Numbered from the stretch's first letter, positions 52,796 through 63,326 are shown. The stretch is DNA of 64,000 bases from Shewanella abyssi (GCF_023284025.1 NZ_JAKIKR010000016.1:25823-89822); one strand, 5' to 3'. Numbers and translations are program-made. Notes: generated by a model not told the origin, from the letters alone.

Positions 52796-53782
52796 CTATC
52801 CACCGGTGGCATTCATAAACCGTAGGATCTGGGTTTCACCGTTGGGGTCAAAGCGATGCTCTTTTGGCTTGTGCTTGATGCCATCTAGAATGGCAGTTTT
52901 TAGCTTTTCTATGTCACCGGGGAACTCACGCACTATGGCTTTTAAGTCGACGGAGTTTTCATTGCCTAAACACAGCAGTAAACGACCTTCTACCGTGACT
53001 CGGACTCGATTACACTCGTGGCAAAAGTTATTGCTGTGGGGTGAAATAAAGCCTACGTGAATATCGCTGCCGGGCAGGGTGTAATAACGCGCAGGCCCGC
53101 CGGTTCGGCGATTAGATACCGTTATTTCATAACGCTCTCTAATGAGCCTTTTGATCTCATCGCTGCTGCAATGGCGGCTGCGTTTGCGCTCGTCGATCAC
53201 CCCTAAAGGCATCTCTTCGATAAAGGCGATATCGAGATCACGATCACGGCAGAACTCAATCAGATCCAGCACTTCATCGTCATTTTGACCGCGTAGGATC
53301 ACCGCATTAACTTTAATCTTTTTAAAGCCAGCTGCTCGTGCGGCATCAATACCTGCAATGACGCGGTTTACCTTGCCGTTACGTGTCAGCTCAGTGAAGA
53401 GATCCGGTTTTAACGTATCGAGGCTGATATTGAGGCGGTTAAGCCCGGAATCATGCATCTCTTGGGCAAAACGGGTCAATCGAGAACCATTGGTGGTCAT
53501 CGAAAGCTCTTCGAGACCGGGGAGCTTGCCGAGTAGCTTAACCAATTTGTTGCAGTCGGTTCTCACTAAAGGTTCGCCACCTGTTAGGCGTATTTTCTTA
53601 ACGCCTAACTCGGTAAAAGCCTGTCCAATCCAGGCCAATTCTTCAAGGCTTAGCACATGTTCTTTGCTTAAAAAACAGGGATCTTCACTCATGCAATAGA
53701 CACAGCGAAAATCACAGCGGTCAGTTACAGACAGCCGTAGGTATTCGACCGTACGGCCAAAGTTGTCAACGATCAAACTCAT
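52796..53782 (-). CDS. moaA: GTP 3',8-cyclase MoaA, copy 2
   Basis: 328 aa. SVTDRCDFRCVYCMSED carries the first cluster (CxxxCxxC), KKIRLTGGEPLVR the GGEP motif and FCHECNRVRVTVEGRLLLC the C-terminal cluster; ends NATGG. Closer to the canonical sequence than copy 1. Leads on the minus strand from mobB-moeA, 20 bp after that gene's stop, so it is co-transcribed with mobA-mobB/moeA. Confidence 0.94.
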   Translation of the reverse strand: MSLIVDNFGRTVEYLRLSVTDRCDFRCVYCMSEDPCFLSKEHVLSLEELAWIGQAFTELGVKKIRLTGGEPLVRTDCNKLVKLLGKLPGLEELSMTTNGSRLTRFAQEMHDSGLNRLNISLDTLKPDLFTELTRNGKVNRVIAGIDAARAAGFKKIKVNAVILRGQNDDEVLDLIEFCRDRDLDIAFIEEMPLGVIDERKRSRHCSSDEIKRLIRERYEITVSNRRTGGPARYYTLPGSDIHVGFISPHSNNFCHECNRVRVTVEGRLLLCLGNENSVDLKAIVREFPGDIEKLKTAILDGIKHKPKEHRFDPNGETQILRFMNATGG

Positions 53783-53802
53783 ACTACTTACCTATATGAC
53801 CC

Positions 53803-55599
53803 TTAAAGAAGGTCGGAAAAAGGTTGAATATACACTGTGTCACCTGGATTCAACTGGTCATCTTTCTCGCCTATCACGATGAGACAGTTTCCTTTTACCA
53901 TAGAGCTAAGCATCCCTGAGCCTTGAGCACCTGTTGTGGTTACATGTAACTTGCCATCTGCTGACAGATGGTAGATCCCGCGCATAAATTCGGTACGACC
54001 GACTCGGCTGCGCAGTGGTTTATCTGTAATCGCTGGCACCATAGTCGGTGTCCAGTTTTGCTCTCCGGCAAGTTTGCGGATAGCGGGTTGTACAAATTGT
54101 AGGAACGACACCATGACCGCAACTGGGTTGCCTGGTAAGCCGAAGAACAGGCTGTTGTCGATCTGACCGAAGGCCAATGGGCGGCCTGGGCGCATGTTGA
54201 TGCGCCAAAAGTTTATCTGGCCTACTTCTTCCAATACGGTTTTGATGTAGTCAGCATCGCCGACAGATACGCCACCTGAGCTGATCACGATATCAGCTTG
54301 CTTAGCTGCATCGGTCAACGCCGCAGCTAGTGCGGTTTCGCAGTCTTGAATAATGCCTAAGTCTATCACTTCACAACCGAGCTGCTGCGCCATCGACTTG
54401 ATAGTGTAGCGGTTGGAGTCAAAGATGCAGTTAGGCTTTAACGGTTCGCCTGGCTGGCAAACTTCATCACCGGTAGAAAATACCGCAATGGTTGGACGCT
54501 TGAAAACGGCTAGTTCGCCAAAGCCTAATGAGGCAAGTAAACCTTGTTCTGCAGCATGTAGACGCGTGTTTGCGGCTAGTGCGGTCTCGCCTTGGGCTAT
54601 ATCTTCGCCAGCTTGTCTTACGTGTTGGCCTAAAGCCATTTCACCTTCAAACTCGACTTTGCCGTCTTGCTCATTTGCCAGTTCACGCAGCTGAATGGTG
54701 TCTGCACCCGCGGGCATGGGAGCGCCTGTCATGATGCGTACCGCTTCACCGGCTTGAATAGTGCCAGCATAAGCGTGACCCGCCATCACTTCGCCCATTA
54801 CGGTATAGGCTTGGTTGTCTTCGCCTAACTTAAAGGCGTAACCGTCCATTGCTGAATTGGTGTGTTGTGGCACATTAACCGGAGAGATGGCATCTGCAGC
54901 CAGCACTCTATTTTCAAGTGCATCTAGCTCAACGTTTTCAGTTGCTGTCACTGGTGTGACATAGGAAAGAATTTTGTCGATGCCTTGGCGTACTGACAAC
55001 GTAGTGCTGTTATCGAGTTCGCAACCACAGCTGGGTGCCATCGGCAGGTCGATTGGGCATGGCTTCCACGTTGCGATGTACTCGCTAACGTAATCGGCAA
55101 TTTGCTCAACGTTATTGATGTCTAAGCGGCGCAACTCTTGTGGTATCTCGGTGTCGTCGCAGCAGGCAATCGCAAGAATATTATCATCAAAGGTGTGAAT
55201 GAAAGGTTTGCCATGAGCGGCTCGATGCAGCTCAATTTTTGGTAGCTCGAGCTTTTTAAAGCCCTCTACCAATACGATGTCGACCTTGTCCGCTTCAATC
55301 TGCTGTAATAGATGCGGTAGCTCAGGATCTGTGTCTCTGGCATCTTCAGTCATTAAGGCCCAGCGCACGTGTGATGCCACTAGCATCTGTTTGGCGCCTG
55401 CTTTACGCATCTCATAACTGTCTTTGCCGGGAATATCGACATCAAAATTATGATGAGCATGCTTGATGACGGCAAGGCGAATGCCACGGCGATTAAGCTC
55501 TGGGATTAATTGTTTCAATAATGTGGTTTTGCCAGTGCCACTGTAGGCACAAAATCCGAGAACGGGAATAGGTAACGGATTGGTAAAGGGTATGCTCAT
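53803..55599 (-). CDS. MobB-MoeA fusion protein
   Basis: 598 aa. MobB domain, residues about 10-165, with P-loop [19 protein letters not shown] and [18 protein letters not shown]; a linker with [13 protein letters not shown]; MoeA domain, about 205-598, with [37 protein letters not shown] and [15 protein letters not shown], ending in the beta-barrel domain IV. Combines the GTP-binding adaptor with the molybdenum insertase that ligates Mo (or W) to molybdopterin. Overlaps mobA by 4 bp. Confidence 0.94.
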   Translation of the reverse strand: MSIPFTNPLPIPVLGFCAYSGTGKTTLLKQLIPELNRRGIRLAVIKHAHHNFDVDIPGKDSYEMRKAGAKQMLVASHVRWALMTEDARDTDPELPHLLQQIEADKVDIVLVEGFKKLELPKIELHRAAHGKPFIHTFDDNILAIACCDDTEIPQELRRLDINNVEQIADYVSEYIATWKPCPIDLPMAPSCGCELDNSTTLSVRQGIDKILSYVTPVTATENVELDALENRVLAADAISPVNVPQHTNSAMDGYAFKLGEDNQAYTVMGEVMAGHAYAGTIQAGEAVRIMTGAPMPAGADTIQLRELANEQDGKVEFEGEMALGQHVRQAGEDIAQGETALAANTRLHAAEQGLLASLGFGELAVFKRPTIAVFSTGDEVCQPGEPLKPNCIFDSNRYTIKSMAQQLGCEVIDLGIIQDCETALAAALTDAAKQADIVISSGGVSVGDADYIKTVLEEVGQINFWRINMRPGRPLAFGQIDNSLFFGLPGNPVAVMVSFLQFVQPAIRKLAGEQNWTPTMVPAITDKPLRSRVGRTEFMRGIYHLSADGKLHVTTTGAQGSGMLSSMVKGNCLIVIGEKDDQLNPGDTVYIQPFSDLL

Positions 55600-56213
55600 T
55601 TACACCTCTGGTTGTTTTTTTCGTTGGTGATGGCTTCACTAAGCTGCTGTTTTTGTTCTGGCGTATTGACGTTAATAAAGGCATTTGGCTGGTCGCTGAA
55701 CTCGGTCACCACATAATGGTGTTTGGCGTACCAAAAATAGATTTTACGCTCTCCGCCATCTAAAAAGGCTTTCATTGACGTGCGTAAACTGGGTTTTAAT
55801 AACATGACAACGGGTTGCTCACGCTTACCATCACTCGCCACCGCAAGCTCTGCATCGGCACTCTCTAACTGAGTTAGCATGCGTGCCACTAAATCCAGCG
55901 GTAACAATGGACAATCGCAAGGTACGACCATCAAGTAGTCCGCATTGGTATGACTCATTGCAGTGATCATGCCTGCCAATGGACCTAAATAACCGCTATC
56001 TTGGTCACTTATCACCTTAAAGCCGAATTCAGAATACACCTTTTGGTTGCGGTTCGCGTTGATCAGGATCCCCTTAACTTGAGGTTGTATCCTATCAATT
56101 GTATGTTTGATCATCGCTTGGCTATCTAATTCAACTAAGCCTTTATCGTCGCCACCCATACGCCTGGCCATTCCGCCAGCGAGGATCACAGCATCGATCG
56201 TTGTCGTCATCAC
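55596..56213 (-). CDS. mobA: Molybdenum cofactor guanylyltransferase MobA
   Basis: 205 aa. [22 protein letters not shown] is the nucleotide-binding loop; [19 protein letters not shown] and VPCDCPLLP (metal-binding Asp) follow. Makes the guanine dinucleotide form needed by formate dehydrogenases and other DMSO-reductase-family enzymes. First gene of mobA-mobB/moeA-moaA2. Confidence 0.94.
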   Translation of the reverse strand: MMTTTIDAVILAGGMARRMGGDDKGLVELDSQAMIKHTIDRIQPQVKGILINANRNQKVYSEFGFKVISDQDSGYLGPLAGMITAMSHTNADYLMVVPCDCPLLPLDLVARMLTQLESADAELAVASDGKREQPVVMLLKPSLRTSMKAFLDGGERKIYFWYAKHHYVVTEFSDQPNAFINVNTPEQKQQLSEAITNEKNNQRCK

Positions 56214-56307
56214 GTCTTCCCGTTATTAGTTGCAGCTTACTTAACAATAGCAATCATATTCCGTCGCTTAATAACTTAATGTTGGCGGAATAGCAATTTG
56301 GGTCTAG

Positions 56308-57030
56308 TTACTTGGCCATACTGTTTAGCATGTTGGGATTAATATGGACTGCTAAAGTTGGTGCTGCTTCAGGCACCTTATCACTGGTGCTAATTCTATT
56401 ATTATCGATTAGCCATGCATGGTCGCAGATTTGCGTCAGCATACATGACTGATGGCTACTAATTATCATCCCCGTACCTTGCTGTTTTAGATCGGAGATC
56501 ATCTGCAAGACCAGGCGTTGTGAATGCTTATCCATATTTGAGGTTGGTTCATCAAGCATCAACAGTTTGGGCTCTACAATCCAAGCTCGTGCTATGGCCA
56601 ATCGTTGTCGTTCACCACCAGATAAACTGGATGCCGATTGCGACAGTAAATGAGTTAACTGTGCCATCTCAATCGCTTGTTCTGTACGTGCATTCAGCTT
56701 TGCTTTGTCGCAGTTTGAGAAAGCCAAAGGATAGGTGAGGTTATAAAGCACGCTGCCATCAAAAAGATAAGGGTGCTGATGCAGATAAAACGCTTTACCC
56801 ACAATGGCATTGCTGCGCCACCATGGCGCAATTGAATAACCGATGGCCTGTACTTGGCCTTGACTGGGTTTAATCAGTCCAGCCAATAATTTCATTAACG
56901 TGGTTTTGCCGCAGCCGTTATCACCCTGTAGATGAATCACTTGGTTTTGCGGAAAAATAAGCTCTTGAGCGCTGAACAGATGCTTATCATCGAAACGCAT
57001 CTCAAGATCTTGTGCAATAATTTTTGCCAT
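56308..57030 (-). CDS. tupC: Tungstate ABC transporter ATP-binding protein (TupC)
   Basis: 240 aa. Walker A GDNGCGKTTLMKLLAGL, signature LSGGERQRLAIARAW, Walker B LLMLDEPTSNMD and H-loop IISSHQ. The C-terminus is extended by about 25 residues. Lacks the TOBE domain of ModC. Named from its neighbours; the ATPase alone could serve molybdate or phosphate. 5 bp after tupB. Confidence 0.88.
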   Translation of the reverse strand: MAKIIAQDLEMRFDDKHLFSAQELIFPQNQVIHLQGDNGCGKTTLMKLLAGLIKPSQGQVQAIGYSIAPWWRSNAIVGKAFYLHQHPYLFDGSVLYNLTYPLAFSNCDKAKLNARTEQAIEMAQLTHLLSQSASSLSGGERQRLAIARAWIVEPKLLMLDEPTSNMDKHSQRLVLQMISDLKQQGTGMIISSHQSCMLTQICDHAWLIDNNRISTSDKVPEAAPTLAVHINPNMLNSMAK

Positions 57031-57035
57031 GCTAA

Positions 57036-57743
57036 TTAATGACTCCTCGGCTCGGCCTTGCCTCTTAGCGTACCTAAGGCAAAGTTTAGCACTAGTGCTA
57101 ATACTAACAGGACAAGCCCAAGTGCTATCGCTTGGGCAAAGTCACCCTTACTGGTTTCTAACGCGATAGCGGTGGGAATATTTCGAGTGACACCTGCAAT
57201 GTTGCCGCCGACCATCATTGAGCAACCTACCTCGGTCAGAATACGGCTAAACGCGGCGATAATAGCTAATAATAGTGGAACTTTGAGCTCTCTGCAGACG
57301 GCCCAAATTGCGCTGTACCAAGGCGCGCCTAATGTTCGGGAGGTTTCCCAAGCGCGGCGGTCAACACTGGTGAACGCCGCTTGGCTCATGGCGACAAGCA
57401 CTGGCGCACAGATCATCATCTGGCCTAAGATCATGCCTTTTTGAGTAAAAAGCCATTTTAGATCGCCAAGTGGCCCCATGCGAGTTAACAGCAGGTAGAC
57501 TAATAATCCGATAACAACGGTGGGAATGGATTGCAGAGTTTGAATCAAATTGGTGACCAGCCAGCGGCCACGGAAGCGAGAAAAAGCCAATATGAAGCCG
57601 AGCACCATTGAGGGCAGCAAGGTAATCACCAGTGCTGCAAATGATACTGAAAAAGATACCGATATAATGGACCAGACTTCTGGATCCAATGAAAACAGCA
57701 GGCTTAACGCCTGCTGTGTTAGGGCTAACCAGCCTTCATTCAT
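57036..57743 (-). CDS. tupB: Tungstate ABC transporter permease (TupB)
   Basis: 235 aa, about five TM helices. SIPTVVIGLLVYLLLTRMGPLG, AWETSRTLGAPWYSAIWAVCRELKVPLL (EAA loop) and RILTEVGCSMMVGGNIAGVTRNIPTAIALETSKGDF, typical of TupB. Shares ATGA with the end of tupA (4-bp overlap). Confidence 0.9.
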   Translation of the reverse strand: MNEGWLALTQQALSLLFSLDPEVWSIISVSFSVSFAALVITLLPSMVLGFILAFSRFRGRWLVTNLIQTLQSIPTVVIGLLVYLLLTRMGPLGDLKWLFTQKGMILGQMMICAPVLVAMSQAAFTSVDRRAWETSRTLGAPWYSAIWAVCRELKVPLLLAIIAAFSRILTEVGCSMMVGGNIAGVTRNIPTAIALETSKGDFAQAIALGLVLLVLALVLNFALGTLRGKAEPRSH

Positions 57744-58552
57744 TCGCTATATGTTGCCTTGAACAATTGTTCACCCTGAACCTTATAGTTGTTGATCATC
57801 CCTTGCGCCTGCGCGCCGATCAGCCAGTCGCTTAATGCTTTAGCCCCTTTATGGTTTAAGTCAGGGTACTTGTCTGCATTAATCAGCATGATTTGATATG
57901 GATTCGCCAGTGCTTGCCCGCCATCAAAATCTACTGCAAGGCCGATTTTACCTGAATATGCCACGAAAGTACCACGGTCAGATAAGGTATAACCTTGTAA
58001 TTCGTTTGCCATTAGTAGCGTTTTGCCCATGCCTTGGCCTACAGAAGTATAGCCGTCAAATTCAGGCTTAACATTGGCTTTACCCCAAAGGATAAGCTCT
58101 TTCATGTTGGTGCCTGAGTTATCACCGCGTGAAATGAATGGCGTAGCGGATTTCGCTATCTTGGCAAATGCCGCTTCGGCAGAGTCACTAGAGCGGATGT
58201 TAGCAGGATCATTCTTTGGACCTAAGATAACAAAATCGTTTTCCATGATCCCACGTGGAAGTCTGCCATAACCTTCAGAAACAAATTTGGCTTCTGCAGC
58301 GGGTGCGTGTGTCATTACAACATCCACATCACCTTGGCGAGCCAGCTTAAGCGCTTTGCCTGTTCCTGTAGCAATCACCTGTACTTTATAACCGCTTTGG
58401 GCTTCGAAAGTCGGTAACAGGTTTTTTAATAAACCTGAATTTTCAGTACTGGTCGTGGTTGCTAGCTTAATAACTTCATTGGCTTGAGCTGGCATTCCAA
58501 CAAACAATGCAGCAGTCACAGCAAGACCAATAACGCGTTTAAGGTTTAACAT
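57740..58552 (-). CDS. tupA: Tungstate-binding periplasmic protein (TupA)
   Basis: 270 aa with a signal peptide (VIGLAVTAALFVGMPAQA). The mature start IKLATTTSTENSGLLKNLLP carries the TTTS motif diagnostic of TupA, followed by IATGTGKALKLARQGDVDVVMTHAPAAE and FISRGDNSGTNMKELILW. The TTTS motif favours tungstate over molybdate. With ModABC at 34506-37076 the cell has separate W and Mo importers. Confidence 0.92.
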   Translation of the reverse strand: MLNLKRVIGLAVTAALFVGMPAQANEVIKLATTTSTENSGLLKNLLPTFEAQSGYKVQVIATGTGKALKLARQGDVDVVMTHAPAAEAKFVSEGYGRLPRGIMENDFVILGPKNDPANIRSSDSAEAAFAKIAKSATPFISRGDNSGTNMKELILWGKANVKPEFDGYTSVGQGMGKTLLMANELQGYTLSDRGTFVAYSGKIGLAVDFDGGQALANPYQIMLINADKYPDLNHKGAKALSDWLIGAQAQGMINNYKVQGEQLFKATYSE

Positions 58553-58813
58553 TTTTACTCCTTGGCAAATATAAAAGGGTCACTCCATACCTGAGTCACC
58601 ACTGGAAAGTGAAATCACTTCTCTATTTGAAGAGCAAGTTTGATGCCATTTATGTATTCGAGGATTTTGTATCACATCAGTCGCTTAAGTGTGAGCTTGA
58701 TCCCATGGTTATTAAAAACCATTCAGACAATATGTCCCAACGTCGTTAAAGCGTGGTTCATAGTGACCTATTCCCCCCCGTTAGGTGATAGACTTTGTTC
58801 ATTATGAGTCAAA

Positions 58814-58829
58814 ATGTCCTGTTTAAGAC
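58814..58829. promoter_or_regulatory. TGTC-N8-GACA dyad before the NtrC-type regulator
   Basis: TGTCCTGTTTAAGACA overlaps the start of the regulator mRNA. Half-site similarity to GGACA-N3-TGTCC at 7225-7237 suggests a common binding factor; weak. The 280-bp gap between tupA and this gene holds both divergent promoters. Confidence 0.3.
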
Positions 58830-58832
58830 AAG

Positions 58833-60215
58833 ATGAGCCAGAGAGTAAATGACATGAAGCCACTTCCTTCCGCGGTATCGGTACTAATTGTTGACGATGA
58901 ACCTGGTATGCGCAGCTTTTTAAAAAAGGCACTCGCTAAGAAATTTGCACTGGTGGAGACGGCTTCCAGCGTTGAAGATGCAGAACAACTGCGTTCGCGT
59001 TGTCATTTTGATCTACTGATCGTCGATATTCGTCTGCCTGGCCGTTCAGGAATAGAGTGGCATGAAGCGCTCAATGATCAAGAGCGACGCTCTGACATCA
59101 TCTTTATGACGGGTTATGCCGATATGGACGTGGCCATCAAAGCGCTTCGTGCAGGCGCATCTGACTTTATTATGAAACCCTTCCATCTCGAACAGATGAT
59201 GAAATCCGTTGACCGCTGCATTGAGCGACGCTTATTGAAGCGCGAAAACTTGATGTTGCGCCGCGAAGTATCGTTCAATCAATCGTCCACCATCATCGGC
59301 CAAAGCGATGCTATGAGCGAAGTGAAAGATATCATTGCCCGTGTAGCGCCAACTAATGCGGTGGTGCTCATCGAAGGTGAGTCGGGCACCGGTAAAGAGC
59401 TCGTCGCTAGGCAGCTGCATACCTTAAGTGGACGCCAAGGGCCATTTGTGGCGGTGAACTGTGGTGCTATTGCGCCAGAACTGCTTGAAAGTGAGCTATT
59501 TGGCCACTCAGCTGGTGCTTTTACTGGCGCAAAAGGTAACCGCGAAGGGCTATTTAGCTTTGCATCGACTGGCACCATTTTCCTCGATGAAATTGGTGAA
59601 ATGCCGTTAAAAATGCAAACCGCTTTACTACGCGTGTTAGAGCAACGAACCATCAGGCCAGTGGGCAGTGAGAAAGAGATTAATATTGATGTCCGGGTGC
59701 TTGCGGCAACAAACCGTAAGTTATCTGAAGAAGTCGCAGAGGGTAACTTTAGACGAGATCTCTATTACCGCTTAAACGTACTCGAGATTGTTGTCCCACC
59801 ACTGCGTGATAGGCCAGAGGATATTGTAGAACTAACGCATCACTTCACCTGCCAATTAGCAGCAGAATTGGGGGTAAAAGAGGTGGTCTGGAGCCATGAA
59901 GACTTACTCAAGTTACAGCAACACGAATGGCCGGGTAATATCCGCGAGCTGCGTAATATGATTGAACGCTGTATATTGCTCGGTAAGCCGCCTGCCGAGT
60001 ACTGGAAAACCCAACCTAAGGCTGAGATGGTTGCCGAATCTGGCTACCCATTGCAATGGGCGCTGAAAGACGTTGAGCGCGATCACGTGACTCGAGTCGT
60101 TGATATACATGGTGGTAATAAGTCAGCTGCAGCAAGAGATCTTGGCGTGTCACGTAAGACCCTAGACCGAAAATACAAAGAGTGGTTTGGCGGCGAAAAG
60201 AACATAGAAGCATAA
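58833..60215 (+). CDS. NtrC-family sigma-54-dependent response regulator
   Basis: 460 aa. Receiver with DD21-22, phosphorylation Asp65 (LIVDIRLPG); AAA+ domain with Walker A GESGTGKE and the sigma-54-contacting loop GAFTGA at 228-233, then DEIGEMPLKMQTALLRVL and RRDLYYRLNVLEI; C-terminal Fis-type HTH (AARDLGVSRKTLDRKYKEW). It can activate sigma-54 promoters. 25 bp before its kinase. The start may be 58833 or the ATG at 58854. Confidence 0.94.
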   Translation: MSQRVNDMKPLPSAVSVLIVDDEPGMRSFLKKALAKKFALVETASSVEDAEQLRSRCHFDLLIVDIRLPGRSGIEWHEALNDQERRSDIIFMTGYADMDVAIKALRAGASDFIMKPFHLEQMMKSVDRCIERRLLKRENLMLRREVSFNQSSTIIGQSDAMSEVKDIIARVAPTNAVVLIEGESGTGKELVARQLHTLSGRQGPFVAVNCGAIAPELLESELFGHSAGAFTGAKGNREGLFSFASTGTIFLDEIGEMPLKMQTALLRVLEQRTIRPVGSEKEINIDVRVLAATNRKLSEEVAEGNFRRDLYYRLNVLEIVVPPLRDRPEDIVELTHHFTCQLAAELGVKEVVWSHEDLLKLQQHEWPGNIRELRNMIERCILLGKPPAEYWKTQPKAEMVAESGYPLQWALKDVERDHVTRVVDIHGGNKSAAARDLGVSRKTLDRKYKEWFGGEKNIEA

Positions 60216-60240
60216 CAACGAGTTAGTCAGGAGAGTTTAG

Positions 60241-62373
60241 GTGTCATTTTTTTCCAATATCTTTGGTGTTAGTTGGCAGCAGATGCAAGCTAAGGTGCGC
60301 TATCGCATCCTTATTCTGACCCTACTACCGATTTTGTTAACACTGGTTAGCCTAGTGTTTATTACCATCTATTGGAATATAAGCTACACAGGTCAGCAGC
60401 TCTTTATGAAAGTAAAAGCTGATTTAACCGTGGCCAATAGTACCCTGGTATCGGTGCAAACCACTCAAGAAAAACGCCTTGAACTGGTGATGGAGTCTTG
60501 GGCATTTCAAAATGATTTTAGAAAAATAAATTTCAATGGCAAATTATCTAGAGAAGCACTGACGCAGCATCTATCACAGACTAAAGTTGATATCGATTTA
60601 GATTTCTTACGTTTAATCAGCGTTGCTGAAGCGGCGGCTGACCCCGATCTGCGGCAGATGTTACCTCATATTGAAGCTGACCAACCATTTTCTGGACTGA
60701 TGGTGTTGTCACCCAGTCGTCTTTCTCGTATTGACCCTGTTCTGGCTGAGCGAGCCAAAGTCACGGTAATGAAAACACAAAGAGCGCAGGAACCGAGCAA
60801 GACGGAAGAGAAACGTGGTTTATTAAGCCGTTCATTACTGCCCATCCCTGATGCATCAGGGAATGTTGCTTGGTATTTAGATGGTGGTATTTTGCTCAAT
60901 CGAGATGCTAGAATCGTCGACCATATTCGCGATCTGGTGTATGACAAGGGGACACTGCCGGAACGTTCCATCGGTACCGTGACCATTTTCCTCGATAATA
61001 TTCGTATTAGTACCAACGTGCCACTGCATTTTTTCCCTCAAGGTGACAATGAACGAGGTAGAGCGCTTGGCAGCTTGGTGTCGTCAGAAGTGCGTGAAAA
61101 GGTGTTAAATCAGGGCTTGCTATGGGTCGATCGTGCCTTTGTATTTAATGATTGGTTTATCTCGGCGTATGCGCCATTAATGGACGTACAGGGAAAACGT
61201 ATCGGTATGATCTATACCGGATTTTCTGAGTCACCCTTTATTCACAACTATTTACTCAATATTATCGAACTTGGCACTATTTTAATGTTGGTGCTATTGG
61301 TTTCTGGTTGGCTGGTTTATCGTGGCGCCTACAGCTTATTGCAACCGATTGAGCGTATCCACCATGTGGTAAAAGCGGTGCAATCGGGGCGTAATCTACG
61401 TATTGGTTCCTTGGGTCTTGATAGTGGCAATGAACTGTCTAATCTTGCTGAACAGTTTGATCGTATGCTGGATCTGTTGCAGCGACGTAATACGCAGATC
61501 CAAGCAGCTGCAGAGCAGTTGGAGGTTAAAGTAGAAGAGCGTACTCGCAGCCTGCAGGAAAAAACTGAAGAACTGCAAGCGAACGTAGCATTACTGAATG
61601 AAACTCGTCAACAGCTAGTCATCAATGAAAAGTTAACCGCGTTAGGTGAGTTAACCGCAGGGATCGCCCACGAAATTAATAACCCGACGGCGGTGATCTT
61701 GGGCAACATGGAGTTGTTAAAGTACGAGCTAGGCGATAAGGCTGATGTCGTTGAAGAGGAGATAGAGCTAGTTATTCAGCAGGTTGGACGTATCAGTACC
61801 ATTATCCGCAGTTTGCTGCAGTACAGCCGTCCTGGGGAGTTTAATGCCCCACTGGAGATGCATCAAATCACGCCGATTATTGAAGAGATGTTAGTGCTAG
61901 TACGTCACTCAATACAAACGCAAGAAGTGGTGCTTAGCCAAGAGCTTAATGCAAGTTATCCAGTGCAAGTTAACCGTCCGCAATTACTGCAGGTATTGAT
62001 TAATATTGTAGTCAACGCCGCACATGCAATCGATGATAAGGGTCAGATATGGATCCGTACATACGACTGGGTACAACGTGGTGAGCCTGTTGGGGTCAAA
62101 ATTGAGATTGAAGATGAGGGTAAAGGCATTCCTGAAGAGGAACTTAATCGTATTTTCGACCCTTTCTACACTACCCGTAAAGATGGTACTGGTCTGGGAC
62201 TATCGTTAAGCTACGGTATTATAAAACGTATTGGTGGCACTATTGAAGTGAGCTCTACTGTGGGTAAAGGCAGTTTGTTCACCATTGGTCTGTACCATAC
62301 TGCGGTAGAAGAGCAGACAAATGCCCCTTATGAAGGCCTACAGTTTCACGGTAACCGCGCCGCCCCCTCCTAA
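60241..62373 (+). CDS. Membrane sensor histidine kinase paired with the NtrC-type regulator
   Basis: 710 aa. TM1 about 23-45, a large periplasmic sensor (about 46-335, double Cache-like), TM2 about 340-362, HAMP, a coiled coil (ERTRSLQEKTEELQANVALL), HisKA with phosphorylated His477 (TAGIAHEINNPTAVILGNME), and HATPase_c with NAAHAI, DEGKGIP and GTGLGLSLSYGI. The periplasmic ligand is unknown; proximity to tup and mob genes suggests a formate, W/Mo or respiratory signal. Starts with GTG at 60241 after GGAGAG. Confidence 0.93.
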   Translation: MSFFSNIFGVSWQQMQAKVRYRILILTLLPILLTLVSLVFITIYWNISYTGQQLFMKVKADLTVANSTLVSVQTTQEKRLELVMESWAFQNDFRKINFNGKLSREALTQHLSQTKVDIDLDFLRLISVAEAAADPDLRQMLPHIEADQPFSGLMVLSPSRLSRIDPVLAERAKVTVMKTQRAQEPSKTEEKRGLLSRSLLPIPDASGNVAWYLDGGILLNRDARIVDHIRDLVYDKGTLPERSIGTVTIFLDNIRISTNVPLHFFPQGDNERGRALGSLVSSEVREKVLNQGLLWVDRAFVFNDWFISAYAPLMDVQGKRIGMIYTGFSESPFIHNYLLNIIELGTILMLVLLVSGWLVYRGAYSLLQPIERIHHVVKAVQSGRNLRIGSLGLDSGNELSNLAEQFDRMLDLLQRRNTQIQAAAEQLEVKVEERTRSLQEKTEELQANVALLNETRQQLVINEKLTALGELTAGIAHEINNPTAVILGNMELLKYELGDKADVVEEEIELVIQQVGRISTIIRSLLQYSRPGEFNAPLEMHQITPIIEEMLVLVRHSIQTQEVVLSQELNASYPVQVNRPQLLQVLINIVVNAAHAIDDKGQIWIRTYDWVQRGEPVGVKIEIEDEGKGIPEEELNRIFDPFYTTRKDGTGLGLSLSYGIIKRIGGTIEVSSTVGKGSLFTIGLYHTAVEEQTNAPYEGLQFHGNRAAPS

Positions 62374-62416
62374 TTCCTATCAACGCTGGGCCATGACTAA
62401 TATTTTTATTTAACGC

Positions 62417-62790
62417 GGGGATGATAATCCCGGCTATCAAAAAGCGTGTGAGCAATGTGGTGTAGCCATTGCTGGTTGCAAGCGTATGCAAGAGGCTATC
62501 ATCAAGGAATTTCAGGCAAAAAAAAGCCGGGATAAAAATCCTGGCTATTAAAAAGCGTGTGAGCAATGTGGTGTAGCCATTGCTGGTGCAAGCGTATGCA
62601 AGAGGCTATCATCAAGGAATTTCAGGCAAAAAAAAGCCGGGATAAAAATCCTGGCTATTAAAAAGCGTGTGAGCAATGTGGTGTTGCCATTGCTGGTTGC
62701 AAGCGTATGCAAGAGGCTATCATCTAGGAATTTTAGACAAAAAAAAGCCAGGATAAAGATCCTGGCCACAAAGTGTGTGTGAGCAATGTC
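62417..62790. repeat. Tandem array of about 110-bp hairpin repeat units
   Basis: Units begin near 62420, 62531, 62641 and 62752 (period 110-111 bp). Each has an AGCCGGGATAAAAATCCTGGCT-type stem followed on the minus strand by T8, and AGCAATG..CATTGCT pairs. The last unit is shorter and diverged (GTGTGTGTGAGC). Minus-strand ORFs here merely translate the repeat. May act as repeated terminators for leftward transcription; REP-like. Confidence 0.88.
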
Positions 62791-62796
62791 GTGCTG

Positions 62797-63062
62797 ATAC
62801 CAATAATATTTAATATATTGCCAATTCAGAGGCTCTCAAACTTTTCAGTTCAAGGCGCATCGATGAGATAATGGCTATTCCCTTGTAAATCAATGCAAAG
62901 CAGAAATGGAACGTTTGAGAGCCTCCCTTTGGGCGGTTTTCAATGCGCTGTATGCTGCGTTGAGCGATTTCGCTATAGAACAACTATTAACTTCAATCAT
63001 TCGCCTTGCCTTCAGCGCATTGAATTCCCGCTGAACGTACAAATATTGAGTATTATTGGTAT
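62797..63062. mobile_element. MITE-like element, 266 bp
   Basis: Terminal inverted repeats ATACCAATAATATT (62797-62810) and AGTATTATTGGTAT (63049-63062) with one mismatch, internal GGCTCTCAAAC/GTTTGAGAGCC pair and GCGCTGTATGCTGCGTTGAG text that I associate with Shewanella/Vibrio dispersed repeats. No transposase inside. It lies between the tandem array and the Fur-box block; the last array unit runs into its left end. Confidence 0.75.
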
Positions 63063-63106
63063 ATAAACTCGAACCATAAGGAGATGAGATCCCTAAAAGT
63101 GTGGAG

Positions 63107-63142
63107 TTCTGGAACGCATGTAAATAATAATCATTATCATTT
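63107..63142. promoter_or_regulatory. Fur-box-like block, copy 1
   Basis: GTTCTGGAACGC then TAAATAATAATCATTATCAT: three hexamers AATGAT-AATGAT-TATTAT on the minus strand fit the Fur consensus. No downstream gene is seen within the array. Confidence 0.5.
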
Positions 63143-63187
63143 GGTTGTGCAAGTTTTATTTCCACTTTAGGGCTAATTAATTTATCG

Positions 63188-63275
63188 CTAGGAATTTCAG
63201 ACAAAAAAAAGCCAGGATAAAAATCCTGGCCAAAAAGTGTGTGTGAGCAATGTCGTGCATATACCATGGGTATAA
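63188..63275. repeat. Detached copy of the 110-bp repeat unit
   Basis: GGAATTTCAGACAAAAAAAAGCCAGGATAAAAATCCTGGCC and GTGTGTGTGAGCAATGTCGTG match the last unit of the tandem array (62725-62795), separated from it by the MITE-like element and the Fur-box block. Confidence 0.8.
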
Positions 63276-63326
63276 AAAAACTCTTTGCAGTATAAAGATG
63301 ATGAGAACTTTATAGAGTGACCTGAG

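Noticed and set aside
52749..53060. 103-aa plus-strand ORF
   Set aside because: It is antisense to moaA copy 2, which has full family motifs.
62279..62769. Two minus-strand ORFs with internally repeated sequence (LTRFLIARIFIPAFF type)
   Set aside because: They are translations of the 110-bp tandem hairpin repeats; one overlaps the kinase gene, and there is no ribosome site.
62417..63270. Possible CRISPR array
   Set aside because: Units of about 110 bp abut each other without unique spacers, and no cas genes are present.
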